Source: Culex pipiens pallens
Lineage: Eukaryota > Arthropoda > Insecta > Diptera > Culicidae
Reading direction: 5' to 3'
NCBI RefSeq assembly: GCF_016801865.2
Contig: NC_068937.1
Coordinates: 68,011,452-68,075,451, forward strand
Length of the DNA: 64,000 nucleotides
Below are positions 1-11,139 of this stretch, one piece after another. The notes under the pieces were generated by a model, which saw only the letters and a program-made list of their open reading frames with translations, was not told where the DNA came from and made no database searches. The position numbers and the translations under genes were made by a program. The first letter of the stretch is position 1. Each line of letters starts with the position of its first letter.

Positions 1-119
1 CTGGTTAACACACAAAATCACTCACACACAGTTAGTTTGCTCCACTATCAACTCGACGATCCAAATTGTCAGTGCGTCTTTAGATCATTATATAGAAATG
101 GCTTTTTCACCGCAAAACA
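1..119. other. unassigned flank
   Basis: Short AT-rich sequence left of the first retroposon. I see no gene, repeat or motif in it beyond its role as the pre-insertion flank. Confidence 0.5.
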
Positions 120-141
120 TAAAACCTTATTCGAATAATTT

Positions 142-166
142 CTAATCTAATCTAATCTAATCTAAC
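142..166 (+). repeat. TCTAA pentanucleotide tail
   Basis: About five tandem copies of CTAAT/TCTAA directly abut the left target duplication. Read on the minus strand this is the simple 3' tail of the retroposon. Confidence 0.85.
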
Positions 167-819
167 CCTAGCGCAGCCAGTCTTTCGAGGGCATCCTGGA
201 AAATGCCTTAGGTTGATTAACGCCTAGCATCCTCTTGTCAACATTAACATTTGCAGTGCCTCAATGCAATAAATTGCTTTAAAACATCACAAACGTTAAA
301 GCGGCCAGGCCAACTGCGTAAAGTTTTCCGCAAAGATGATTCATTGAAGTTAGAGGGTGACGAGCGGGAATTCCCGGGAAAAATTTCCCGGGAAATCGAC
401 CATTTTTGGACCTCTCGATTCCCGGGAAATTTGGTCGAGAGTCCCGGGAAATTTTGTACTTATAAAAATCGAAGCAAAATGTTATAAACTAATCAGAACA
501 TCATTTGACAAATTTCAAATGGTTTAGAACATTGGATGTTAACTTGTCGTACGTTCCAATAACTATAATCGAGAGAAGCCCAATAAATGTGGACTCCAAA
601 ATTTACCATAAAGCAAACTTAGCGGTTACATCCCAGAAATAAAATAGATTTTTTTTATTATTTGTAATAAGGATAACCCTTTTCAAAATGTTCAATTTCC
701 ATATACTCTCTCAAGCATAGCAATTTCATTGTTGATGGCAATAAGTCATTTTGTGTTTCGCATCAACCTCAATATTAGAATATATTTTGGAAGAAAAAAC
801 TCGGCAATTTGTAAAGATT

Positions 820-2388
820 AGCATTAGCATTAGCATTTGAGGACGCCCTATCCACGGATGGCTCCACAACGCTTATCCCACTGTTTGGTCTGGTTGTGTT
901 AGACCCTCATCCGGAACAATAATCCAACACGGGAGATACCATGTCTTCATCTTTTGATGAGTGTGTAATACTACCCAGGGCATAAGGGGGTCCTTGCCGG
1001 GTCTAAGCTATCCTTTGGGGAACGGAAGGAATATTAGTAAACACCTATCTAAAGTGCGCAAGGATCCCTGCGTCACCGTAGTGGTATAGATGTTTGTAGG
1101 GAGGTTTTGGACTCAATGTTAGTAGAAAGGTAGGACCCTAGGATATACCTCGAAAGGTATTGCGGGTTGATAAAAAGTGGTTTAACTTCTGAGATATTAA
1201 ACTCTTACAGCCGGCTGTATTGAGTAATGTGGATGATTTAGGTATTTCTAATTTATATGTTTATAATAATAGATTATTATACTCAGTCAGCCCGCTGTAC
1301 TGGGGAAAATAAAGATTTAGGTATTTTCGCTTTTATTATTATGTAGGTTTTAAACTCATACAGCCGGCTGTGTCGAGTAAATATTAAGAGTAAATTTTGG
1401 TGTTGAATTAAAATCGATTCATTCTTAGACAGCCGGCTGTGGAAAGACTGAATCGCAGGGATAATAAACTGGGTATTCATTATTTTTAATAATATTCACG
1501 TATTTGTATTTTTCTTAAATATCTCTTAGCTAACATTTAAACGAGTACAGGCAAAAAACAAAACAAACAAAAACGGAGTAAACCAACGATGATAACGGTA
1601 ACGGGGAAATCTTTTGCAGCAACCGCGACGTGAAATGAACTAAAAACATAAATCATAAAAATGCAAAAGACGCGGCGTAGTTCTTTTTCAAAATACTAAA
1701 ACTTTTTGCTTGGAACAAACTCACCGGGATTCTGTGAATAAGGCATCACTGCACTTATTTAGTTCCGCCACCGACCACCGTCGAGCTTAGTGGCGTGGCA
1801 GTTGCCACACTGACTTAAAGCACTCAGCCCCGATGAGCAGTCACCCCTCATCGCACTGTCAGCTCACCTGACTTTTCTTACCCATACTCAATCCTTCAAA
1901 CACCCGCGGTCATCAAAAACAAAGGCTGAATGAGACCCTTGCTACGGAAAAGGCACTTTTTCACAAATTCCCCCCAAAACTTCACTTTTCATTTGCAACC
2001 ACCAATACGAAACTAAAAACTCTTCATCCCTTTATCAATCCTCCATCTTCTGTCCCAGTTCAGCACCACCCGCTTGCATGCAAGCTTCCATGCAATGTGG
2101 GAACCAACACACACACACCCTCGAGGCACAAGGGCTTTTCTGAAACTGTCAACAACCGAGTGAGCGTGTCTCTCTCCCCGCACCTTCCAAGAAAAAACAA
2201 AACTAATTTTAAACACTTTTTCTTCACGAAAATCACCGAACTTCACCATTCCCGACGAATCCACTTTACGGCCGATCGATTCTAACACATTTTAGCAGAA
2301 AAATTGATGATTTTCAGCCAAAAAAACGTATTTAAATTTCACTACCGAGGAAGCGCGTCTGGTTAACTTGGCCGCGTTGCCAGCTCTC
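820..2388 (-). mobile_element. nested minus-strand retroposon
   Basis: An 18-bp exact direct repeat (CGGCAATTTGTAAAGATT) at 802-819 and 2389-2406 flanks the interval. Next to the left copy is a short tandem GCATTA run, the 3' tail when read on the minus strand. The 5' end (about 2300-2388) carries GGCAACGCGG, resembling the 5' end of the 142-4481 element. An ATGGTGAAGTT string occurs in the leader of both, suggesting related families. The stretch 2013-2288 is open on the minus strand but I recognise no domain. No RT is visible. Confidence 0.7.
1207..1440. repeat. degenerate ~75-bp tandem repeat with ACAGCCGGCTGT
   Basis: The perfect 12-bp palindrome ACAGCCGGCTGT occurs at 1207-1218, 1360-1371 and 1429-1440, with a one-base variant near 1286. 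Spacing is 69-79 bp. The sequence between is AT-rich and partly conserved (GGTATTT, ATGTAGGTTTTAAACTC), so this is a diverged tandem repeat in which the GC-rich palindrome has been kept. Confidence 0.7.
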
Positions 2389-2652
2389 CGGCAATTTGTA
2401 AAGATTGCCTCAATTTTTGTTAAGGTCCGCCAATTGTGAACATTCGGGTTTTCCTGAAAAATGTAAATTTTTCTTCAATGAATATTTTCAGTTGATCTTG
2501 AACAAGAAAAAAAATTCAAATTGTTATGTATGATATTGCAAAAATCCCGATACTGGGAAATTATATATTTGCTATTTTTTACTTCACAAAAATCTAAAAA
2601 CAAGTGCATGCAACAACTTTTGAAAAATCACTTAGTTCGTCTTAATTATTTT

Positions 2653-2826
2653 AACCTTAAATTTTTTTTCTGAATCTGCAAATACAAGATCGTTTTTGAG
2701 CTTTTTGGGACTCACAATTGTAGTTTCAATTACGAATTAAGACTCGTAATTGAAACTACAATTTTGAGTCCCAAAAAGCTCAAAAACGATCTTGTATTTG
2801 CAGATTCAGAAAAAAAATTAAAGGTT
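2653..2826. repeat. long hairpin (inverted repeat)
   Basis: Two arms of about 83 bp are almost perfect reverse complements around a loop of a few bases near 2739. The outer ends are AACCTT and AAGGTT. It may be a small foldback MITE; no clear target duplication was seen. Confidence 0.85.
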
Positions 2827-3263
2827 GAAAAAATTCCTTGAAATAATGAGGCTACTTAACTCCTTCCCGCCCAGAGCAAAATCAAGATTTTTTAAGGTTT
2901 CCACCATTACTCGAAACTGATTCGACCAAATTCGATGAAATTTTAATGGTTATAAGTTAACATTCTATTTAAAATAACGCAGGTTGAACCTGGTTGAAAA
3001 AATGCATGGTTGAAGAGAAATTTAATTTTGAAAACAAAAATGAGTGGTGCTCTGGAGTAACCATGTATGAATAAGTATGAATAAATTGTAACCGAATTCT
3101 TTGAAAAGAAATAAATTTATGACTTTTCCTTTTTAAATTATTGGCACTACTGGCATAGCTAAAAAAACTCCCGGGTCCCGAGAATTCCCGGGAAATGGCC
3201 AAATTCAACTCTCGATTCCCGGGAAATTCAAATTCTCGAGAATCGTCACCCTCTAATTGAAGT

Positions 3264-3748
3264 GGATTGAGTTTGAGCACGAATGTTCAAACAACAACAC
3301 AATTCTGAATCTACAGGGAAGGAAGAAACGTGGAGATCCCCCGCTCACGTTCCTGTTTGTTTAAGCAATAAATCGTTGGAAGCCACCATGCTAAGAAGTT
3401 TTGGTGCTCCGGGACCCTCTGGGATGGGACATTGTATTTCCACAAATGCCCTGGACACTATTTGCCGTGGTTATAGCGCCACAACTCGCTCACTGTTGAA
3501 GAAAATATTTTGAAACTATTTCTACTTTAATCGACGCAGACTTAGTGTTTGGATTACTGAATGCAAAAAGATCAATAACTAGAAATATATCTGGTTAGGT
3601 CATTAGAGTCATTAGAGTGAAAGGAGTCTAAATAGCTTAAAATAAAATTTATAAAAATTTTACTTACCTTATCAAATCACTCATGAGCTAAAAAGGAATG
3701 AGCCTACCTCAAATTCAATGTTCCTTGGTCAAACCTCTCCCGCTGATG
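3264..3748. other. retroposon body, no gene recognised
   Basis: This part of the 142-4481 retroposon contains an open frame at 3283-3513 (+) that is not related to anything I recognise and has no upstream gene signals. I treat it as non-coding. Confidence 0.5.
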
Positions 3749-3751
3749 CTA

Positions 3752-3889
3752 CCCAGTCACGACGTTCTAGCAGGATTCTAGCAGAGTTCTCACAGAGTTG
3801 GATATTCTTACAGCATTCTATCAGAAATGTTCCACCGTTCTAGCAGGATTCTGGCAGAACCAGCTCTGCTAGAATATTTCGTGACTTGG
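3752..3889. mobile_element. 138-bp TA-flanked MITE
   Basis: Terminal inverted repeats CCCAGTCACGA and its near match (CCAAGTCACGA on the other strand) are flanked by TA at 3750-3751 and 3890-3891. The interior repeats TTCTAGCAGGATTCT-like words. The end sequence resembles the CCCAAGTAACC family seen at 27515 and 33256. Confidence 0.65.
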
Positions 3890-4620
3890 TAGGTGCTCCC
3901 GCTCTCGTTGGTCAAATCTGTGGTGTCTCTGTGCCCATGTGTGTGCACAGCAACGAACACATGTCGACTCGTCAGCCACCCACCATCAAAACGAGCGCCG
4001 GTCGACACAAAAAGAGAGTCTTCCTTCATCTCCCGCAACCTTCGTTCGTACACAGACGATTTCCTCCCAAGGCACGCCACTTTTCGCAAAACTTCACTAA
4101 AATATAAACTTTTCCAGATTTTTTCAAAAGCCAACGTATAACACTTTGGAATCACACGCGAACAGTTTCTGGCCTTGAGCGAAGACTTTTCTCTCGCGTC
4201 GAACACTTTCGCTCTTTTGTTTTCTTCTCTTTCTCTTTTCAAGCCAACTGTCATCAAAAGCAAAGGATGGCCAAGATTTTCCTCGATTTCGATGCAACGA
4301 AAAACACTGTAATTTGCAAAATATTTGCAAAACTTCACCATAATCGTAGTCTGCTGTTCAAAACGAATCGATTAACACTAATTTCACTTCTTAAATCGAA
4401 TAAATAACACGAATATTCGCGATGTTCCGCGGAGCTACCGGACGACGCGATTTGCTCACAGAGGCAGTGTTGCCGATCTCCTAAAACCTTATTCGAATAA
4501 TTTTAACACAATCCACCCGACGCCGTGCCTTCCGATCAACGATGATATAGGAAGGGCTTTGAAAATCACAAAACAATTAATTAAGTTTTACGACCACGCG
4601 CTCCCTTTACAAATTATGCA

Positions 4621-5061
4621 CTCACCCCATACAAGCAGCGACACTTAATAACAAAAAAAAACCTGAATAATCACGACTTCGCGTCCCCACTTCCAGCGCA
4701 CCAATGATGCTATTATTCAATTACCACATCACTCACCCCATACGAACAGCGACACAAAAGCACACAAAAAAATTAACCTGAATAATCACGACTTCGCGTC
4801 CCCAATTCCAGCGCACCAATGATGATATTATTCGATTACCACAATCACTCACCCCATACGAACAGCGACACAAAAGCACACGAAAAAATTAACCTGAATA
4901 ATCACGACTTCGCGTCCCCACTTCCAGCGCACCAATGATGCTATTATTCGATTACCACAATCACTCACCCCATACGAACAGCGACACAAAAGCACACACA
5001 AAAATTAACCTGAATCATCACGACTTCGCGTCCCCACTTCCAGCGCACCAATGATGCTATT
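4621..5061 (+). repeat. 116-bp minisatellite, four units
   Basis: Units start at CTCACCCCATAC at 4621, 4732, 4848 and 4964 (periods 111, 116, 116). Each contains CGACTTCGCGTCCCC and AGCGCACCAATGATG. Units 2-4 are nearly identical, so amplification is recent. Confidence 0.9.
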
Positions 5062-5486
5062 CACAATTGCTGGGGGAAGGGTATGAGCGCGTAAAACAAA
5101 AATGACTGAAAACCTTTGAAAAACATAACAATGAATTATTTCAAGAAGATTTATGCTGTGGTAAGTTCGATTCAATGTTATGTGCTTGGTTAATTAAAAT
5201 ATAACATTTAACTGTTTTATATACCTAAACAGTTTGATGACTACCTTTCCACCGTGCGGGTTAGAAGCAACCATTAAAAAAATGTAATTCCGTTTAATAA
5301 ATCGTTCAGTGCTTGGAAACGGCTGATCATTTTTTAATATAGATAATCATTCTCTTTCTCATTCTAGAAAATGGGGTAAAATTATTGAAACAGCTCTTTT
5401 ATACAAAAAGGCCCCAAATTGCTAGTGTTTGAAATAACCCATTTGAATGAAATAATATAAATTGTCATTGTTATGTTTTAGCACAT
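5062..5486. other. unassigned AT-rich spacer
   Basis: No gene, repeat unit or transposon end was recognised between the minisatellite and the foldback element. Confidence 0.4.
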
Positions 5487-7409
5487 GAGCAATTCTCTGA
5501 GATTTCGGTCTTTCGATTTTTTTTTTGTATTTTTTAATCCGGCTGAAACTTTTTTGGTGCCTTCGGTATGCCCAGAGAAGCCATTTTGCATCATTAGTTT
5601 GTCCATATAATTTTCCATACAAATTTGGCAGCTGTCCATACAAAAATGATATGTGAAAATTCAAAAATCTGTATCCTTTGAAGGAATTTTTTGATCGATT
5701 TGGTGTCTTTGGCAAAGTTGTAGGTATGCATATGGACTACACTGAAAAAAAATGATACACGGTAAAAAAAAATTTGGTGATTTTTAATTTAACTTTTTGT
5801 CACTAAAACTTGATTTGCAAAAAAACACTATTTTTATTTTTTTTCATTTTTTGATATGTTTTAGAGGACATAAAATGCCAACTTTCCAGGAATTTCCAGA
5901 ATGGGCAAAAAATCTTTGACCGAGTTATGATTTTTTGAATCAATACAGATTTTTTCAAAAAATCGAAATATTTGTCGCAAAAATTTTTTAACTTCATTTT
6001 TCGATGTAAAATCGAATTTGCAATCAAAAAGTACTTCAGTGAATTTTTGAAAAAGTGCACCGTTTTCAAGTTATAACCATTTTTAGGTAACTTTTTTGAA
6101 AATAGTCGCAGTTTTTCATTTTTTAAAAATAGTGCCCATGTTTGCCCACTATTGAAAAAAATATTTTTGGAAAGCTGAGAAAATTCTCTATATTTTGCTT
6201 CTTCGGACTTTGTTGATACGACCCTTAGTTGCTGAGATATTGTCATGCAAAGGTTAAAAAACATGAAAATTGATGTTTTCTAAGTCTCACCCAAACAACC
6301 CACTATTTTCTAATGTCGATATCTCAGCAACTATAGGTCCGATTCACAATGTTAATATATGATTTTTCCGATCTTTTCGAAAAAAATATTTTCAAAGATT
6401 CAAAATCAAGACTAACATTTCAAACGGGCCAAACATTCAATATTACGCCCATTTGAAATGTTAGTCTTGATTTAAAATTTTTGAAAGTATTTTTTTCGAA
6501 AAGATCGGAAAATTTCACGAATGTTTCATGTTTTAACATTGTAAATCGGACCTATAATTGCTGAGATATCGACATTAGAAAATGGTGGGTTGTTTGGGTG
6601 AGACTTAGAAAACATCAATTTTTCTGTTTTTTAACCTTTGCATGGCAATAACTCAGCAACTAAGGGTCGTATCAACAAAGTCCAAAAAAGCAAAATATAG
6701 AGAATTTTCTCAGCTTTCCAAAAATATTTTTTCCAAAAGTGGGCAAACATGGGCACTATTTTTAAAAAATGAAAAACTGCGACTATTTTCAAAAAAGTTA
6801 CCTAAAAATGGTTATAACTTGAAAACGGTGCACTTTTTCAAAAATTCACTGAAGTACTTTTTGATTGCAAATTCGATTTTACATCGAAAAATGAAGTTGA
6901 AAAATTTTTGCGACCAATATTTCGATTTTTTGAAAAAAATCTGTATTGATTCAAAAAATCATAACTCGGTCAAAGATTTTTTGCCCATTCTGGAAATTTC
7001 TGAAAAGTTGGCATTTTATGTCCTCTAAAACATATCAAAAAACGAAAAAAATTAAAAATAGTGTTTTTTTGCAAATCAAGTTTTAGTGACAAAAAGTTAA
7101 ATTAAAAATCACAAATTTTTTTTTTACCGTGTATCAATTTTTTTCAGTGTAGTCTATATTCATACCTACAACTTTGCCGAAGACACCAAATCGATCAAAA
7201 AATTCCTTCAAAAGATACAGATTTTTGAATTTTCACGTATCATTTTTGTATGGACAGCTGCCAAATTTGTATGGAAAATTATATGGACAAACTAATGATG
7301 CAAAATGGCTTCTTTGGGCATACCGAAGGCACCAAAAAAGTTTCAGCCGGATTAAAAAATACAAAAATTAAAATTAAAGAAAAAAGACCGATTCCGTAGA
7401 GAACTGCTC
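5487..7409. mobile_element. giant palindromic foldback element, copy 1
   Basis: Two arms of about 0.95 kb are reverse complements of each other around a short centre near 6440. The outer ends are GAGCA[AG]TTCTCT. The 4-bp direct repeat ACAT at 5483-5486 and 7410-7413 is the likely target duplication. A second copy at 12858 also has a 4-bp duplication, which supports the boundaries. The open frames 5803-6264 (-) and 6642-7028 (+) are the same stretch read from the two arms; they are low-complexity, K/F/N-rich and without domains, so I do not annotate a protein. A transcript through the element would fold into a very long dsRNA. Confidence 0.85.
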
Positions 7410-7413
7410 ACAT

Positions 7414-8240
7414 AAAGGGTGGCTCCTCTTCCCCCAAGTAAATTAAATTTAACAATTCCGATACAAATCTTCTGAAAATATTCAATTACAGATTCAATAT
7501 GAACATTCTCTAAAATGCTCCGAATATGAGGGATGATTAGAACTTTAATTAAGCTTACTGCTGGTTTTTTTAAAGGTAAAATAAAACATTTTTTTTTTGC
7601 TTTTTTGGTGTTTTTAAAACCGCCTTGAGTCCGGATTCTAAAAACTTAAAATAAACATAATTTGTCAATTAATTCAATTTTTTGTACATATCAGTGCATC
7701 TCTTCACGTCAATGAATTTTTACATTAAGAATGAGTTAGCTCTTTGTTAGCTCACTAAAGAGTGAATCATTCTGCCCCTTGGCTAATTCTAAATTTAAAA
7801 CAGAACGTATATTTCGGTTCGCCGACTAAATCCATTTCATTGCTTACTTTTGTTTGTTTGACCTCTTTCTTGTTTGTTTTTGCTGCCTGTGTTATGATAG
7901 TTTTAGAAACTTCGTTTCAAACAGGCAGATGCTTCAAAAGGGAAAAAACAACTACCTACTTTGGCTCAACAGCTCACGTGAGCGCAAAACGCTCCGGTCT
8001 TCAAAGAGAGGTGGATTTTAACTCAAGAGGAATGGGAGGGGGGTTGAACGTAAATCAGAAACTATAACATAGCATAGCATAAGCCGCCATTCCGTGCATC
8101 AAATAGACAGAGCAAGAATATTAAAATTCACCACTTTAACGCATGTGGCCTCAAATATATGAAAAAATCGAAAATTAAACTTTTTTTTGAAAAAATATCA
8201 AATTTCTTTTGTTTTTATTATATTAAGTACAAACAACACA
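7414..8240. other. unassigned, with MITE remnant
   Basis: No gene recognised. At about 7510-7540 there is a CTCCGAATATGAGGGATGA remnant related to one end of the 50789-51346 MITE. Confidence 0.4.
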
Positions 8241-8293
8241 AAAAAGCAAAAAAAAATTTTTGGCCGCTCGCTTCTATGTAAATACCCCATAGT

Positions 8294-8706
8294 GCTGTGT
8301 AGGCCCCAGCGAATGCCTGGGTGTCGTGGAGGGTTTCTTCGTACACGTCACGCACTTCGCCGTACTGTTCTAGGAACTATGCGACGGCAGTGTTCGGGAC
8401 GTCCTCCGAAAGGTCGTACAGTTTCACCAGCACTGTACCGTCTTCGATAGTGATGGTAACCGGGTGCTGCTTCTTGTCGCTTCCGGTCAGTTCGAGTTTT
8501 TTGTTGTGTTCCTCGCACACCTTGAGAGCAAGGTCGAGGTCAACAACAGTCACGAAAGTTACCCCAAGGGCGCGGCTAGACTGGATGCGGATCACTTCAC
8601 CACGTTTCAGTCCGAGTTTTTCAGCGCAGAAAGTCTCCACTTTTTGCATATCCGGTTTGTTTGGTAGATCACCGTAGTCGATGCGGATCGTATTTTGTCT
8701 TCCCAT
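8294..8706 (-). pseudogene. non-LTR retrotransposon ORF1 N-terminal fragment
   Basis: Starting from ATG at 8706, the frame reads MGRQNTIRIDYGDLP and is open for about 110 residues. It then meets a TAG at 8374-8376 and continues in the same frame (FLEQYGEVRDVYEETLHDTQ) to about 8294. The sequence recalls the RNA-binding N-terminal region of mosquito retrotransposon ORF1/gag-like proteins. That family resemblance is from memory, and the zinc knuckles expected downstream are missing because the copy ends. GC content is higher than in the surroundings, consistent with a recent coding origin. The roughly 120 bp upstream (8707-8828) may be the element's 5'UTR. Retaining the 5' end while losing the 3' end suggests later deletion rather than ordinary 5' truncation. 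Confidence 0.6.
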
Positions 8707-8868
8707 TTTTCAACACTCGCGACGAGATCGCGACGCGTGATTGGAAGCGCACAAAAGAAAAAAAAAGAACAATGGTTCGGTCGACTGCTGCCCGGCGGAG
8801 AAAAACCTAAACGCGTCTACTCGTGAAAGAGGTATGACGCTGAGGTTTTTAAAGTGATTTTTGTTAGG

Positions 8869-8972
8869 CTTGTTTACGTCGGAAGGCATTTAAATTTACA
8901 ATGAAGTTAATGTAAATTAGCATCATTAATGACGTGCACTTTTGGTACGTCATAAATGATGTAAATTTACCC
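8869..8972 (+). repeat. dispersed repeat end, GATGTAAATTTACC family
   Basis: Runs from GCTTGTTTACGTCGGA to GATGTAAATTTACC and contains GACGTGCACTTTTGGTAC. The same block recurs at 9266-9370, 10344-10455 and, inverted, near 20344. It is probably one end of a MITE family. Confidence 0.7.
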
Positions 8973-9167
8973 GATTTTTTTTTGTGTGCACAAAACATTT
9001 CAAATTCTTTGCCTTTGTTTGAACCATTCTAAACAAAGGCAAAGTTATTTTCAAGTTAAACAAAAGTACTTTCAGATTAAATTCAAGTGCTTGGTTTGAT
9101 AAGAAAATAATTTTAAAAAGCACCATTGTAAGCAACATCAGGCTATGAAAGAATTTGAAAATTACAT

Positions 9168-9370
9168 CGGATTCAAGATTTAACAGAGAAATTTTTTTTT
9201 CTCTTGGGTAATTTTACGTAGATTTCATCGGAAATTTACACGTTTTAGGAGTGCTGTTTGTTCGGAACATTTACATCGGATGGCATTTAAATTTAAAATG
9301 AATTCGATGTAAATTCACATCATTAATGACGTGCACTTTTGGTACATCATAAGTGATGTAAATTTACCCA
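9168..9370 (+). repeat. dispersed repeat end, GATGTAAATTTACC family
   Basis: Longer version of the same repeat, starting at the CATCGGATTCAAGATTTAAC block. It directly precedes the exon-like debris at 9388. Confidence 0.7.
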
Positions 9371-9387
9371 ATTTTTTTTTTCTTTTT

Positions 9388-10010
9388 AGAAGCGGTAACC
9401 AATCTGTTTACGAATGCCAAGGGTGTCGTTCTGGCAAAACCGAGGAACTCTGACATCATCTTGGCTGAGGTATTTCAATTTGTAATTTCAAGGAAGGTTC
9501 CAAGAACCCTGCTTGGTGTACTACGATCTGTTTAACAACACATCGCCCTAGTTGATAAAGCCTGATTTTGCGATTAACCTGTACTTTCCGTTTATCATGG
9601 TGAAAGATCGCAACAAGAAGCGTACTACCTTGGTTGATATCAACTTGCCGGCCCTGGTCGACTTACAGATCATCAAAAACATCTACTAGCAGCACCATCT
9701 GAAAGACATCACCACTCAACCGAATAGAAAGTTTCCTAAGTACGAAAGGTAAGCTGGACACTTTGATTTTCTCGTTATATTCAGATTTTCGAAACGTAAC
9801 CCACGTCGGACGTTCTGTCGTTCATCGCGGTAAGGCCATCTGATTGAGAATTTTCGGCCGCCAACACCGGTTAAAGCAGGGCACGGTATGCCGTCACCAC
9901 GTTCAACCAGCACAGGTTCAACTATGGTCAACTGATGACGTTAAGGCTAAACCGTAAGTAGAAAATTCGTTAAACGAGTTTTTCCAATCACACTTGCATT
10001 TTAGTAAATT
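9388..10010 (+). pseudogene. exon-like gene debris, unrecognised
   Basis: A polypyrimidine tract and TTTAG precede 9388. Coding-like peptides follow: AVTNLFTNAKGVVLAKPR near 9390, FPFIMVKDRNKKRTTLVDIN near 9590, and a basic stretch before a GGTAAG donor near 9749. A plausible short intron ends at TATTCAG (about 9782), and a second ends at CATTTTAG (about 10004) after CCGTAAGT. Frames shift and stop several times. It lies between repeat blocks of the same family (9168-9370 and 10250-10455), so it may be cargo of a transposon. I do not recognise the protein. Confidence 0.4.
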
Positions 10011-10249
10011 CGTCGACAATACGCTATCCTATCAGATAGCTGTACAGTGCAGAAAAACATGTAATTTATTTTTCAAGCCCCGTTGGATTTAGATTTTGAT
10101 GTTTTTGACATCAAAAGCTTTTACTTGTATTGCGATTTTGCACTTTCAATTGCACGCTTTTGTTTTGTATTGACCTTCTATACAAACCCTTAAACATGCG
10201 TTTCAAAGATGCATTTGTGCCAATACAAATTCCAATGCTTTTGAAAAAT

Positions 10250-10455
10250 TACATCTGATTCTAGATTCAACGGGGTAAAACATTTTACATTTTGGGTAAA
10301 TTTACGTTGATTTCATCGGAAATTTTCATGTTTTCAAGTCCCTTTTTGTTCGGCTTGTTTACGTTGGATGGCATGTAAATTTAAAATGAAACTAATTTAA
10401 ATTCGCATCATTAATGACGTGCACTTTTGGTACATCATACATGATGTAAATTTAC
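10250..10455 (+). repeat. dispersed repeat end, GATGTAAATTTACC family
   Basis: Second long copy, parallel to 9168-9370. The two lie on either side of the exon-like debris. Confidence 0.7.
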
Positions 10456-10777
10456 CGGAATTATTTTTTTCGGTGGTACACAGAAAAAAAGTGTAAAATT
10501 ACACATCACTGAATTGATGTTATGAACGTAAAAGAGCATAATGTAAAATTGAAATCCAACTTAACCCTCTACAACCTAACCTCGCCTTTAGACGGGCTTC
10601 GATCTAAAAAATCGCCAAAAATCAATTTTCCAACCGATTTTTTATCTTTAAAATGCATTGGAAAGAAGAACTCTTAAAATTTTAGAAAATTTCAGGGTTG
10701 GAAGTTCAACTTGTTTTATGTGACTTTGCCAATGTTTTTAAAAATGTCTTTTTTTTAGGGGTCAACTTTGGCAGTGT
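10456..10777. other. unassigned spacer
   Basis: No gene or clear transposon boundary recognised. Confidence 0.4.
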
Positions 10778-10905
10778 TTTGACAAAGAACTTTGTCCTAT
10801 GGGCTCTATTCTGGTGAGGTGTCAATCCAGAAAAACGAAAAATGTCGCGCGTTACGAAAATGTTGCATGCTTGGTACTGGGGAAGGGGTCTGCAACGCAA
10901 CAAAG
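10778..10905 (+). repeat. inverted partner of 42748-42868
   Basis: Starts at GACAAAGAACTTTGTCC and contains GGTGAGGTGTCAATCCAG and TGTCGCGCGTTACG. The reverse complement is found next to the fourth 141-bp array, so this appears to be the outer arm of the same foldback family. Confidence 0.7.
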
Positions 10906-11139
10906 CACTGTTGCGTGGAATTGGGAGCCAATATAAACCCTGCTCGATCAGCCCAAGGAAATCATTCTATCGCTGGACGCCGAGGAGTGAACAACAACCT
11001 GGACCTGGAAGCAGATGGCCTGGAGGCCCAGAAGCAATTGGCCGAAAAGCAGCTGGCCTGGAACAAGGAGCAGCCCAAGCGGAGGCAAGCCAGCCGGAAT
11101 ATTCTGGCCATACGATGGAAGGCCATACGAGACTGGACA

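Larger units (their letters stand above)
351..3255. mobile_element. hAT-like non-autonomous element with 8-bp TSD
   Basis: The ends are inverted copies of TAGAGGGTGACGA (13 bp), flanked by the 8-bp direct repeat ATTGAAGT at 343-350 and 3256-3263. An 8-bp duplication with TAG-starting ends is the hAT signature. Both subterminal zones (about 369-458 and 3168-3236) are packed with TTCCCGGGAA palindromes, which may be transposase binding sites. The interior contains a nested retroposon (820-2388) and a hairpin (2653-2826) and no transposase frame, so it must have been mobilised in trans. It sits inside the 142-4481 retroposon and is therefore younger. Confidence 0.8.
142..4481 (-). mobile_element. 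minus-strand retroposon with TTAGA-type tail, interrupted
   Basis: An exact 22-bp direct repeat, starting TAAAACCTTATTCG, lies at 120-141 and 4482-4503 and brackets this interval, as expected of target-primed reverse transcription. The 3' end on the minus strand is a pentanucleotide tail at 142-166. The 5' end near 4481 reads like a GC-richer transcribed leader, with GGCAAC close to the end. Subtracting the hAT-like insertion (351-3255) and the MITE (3752-3889) leaves about 1.3 kb, with no RT or endonuclease motifs, so it is a deleted or non-autonomous copy. The open frame at 3808-4341 on the minus strand falls in the leader and partly in the MITE; I do not consider it a gene. Confidence 0.75.

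Noticed and set aside
4621..5061. CRISPR array
   Set aside because: Units are contiguous 116-bp tandem repeats without unique spacers, in a eukaryotic context.
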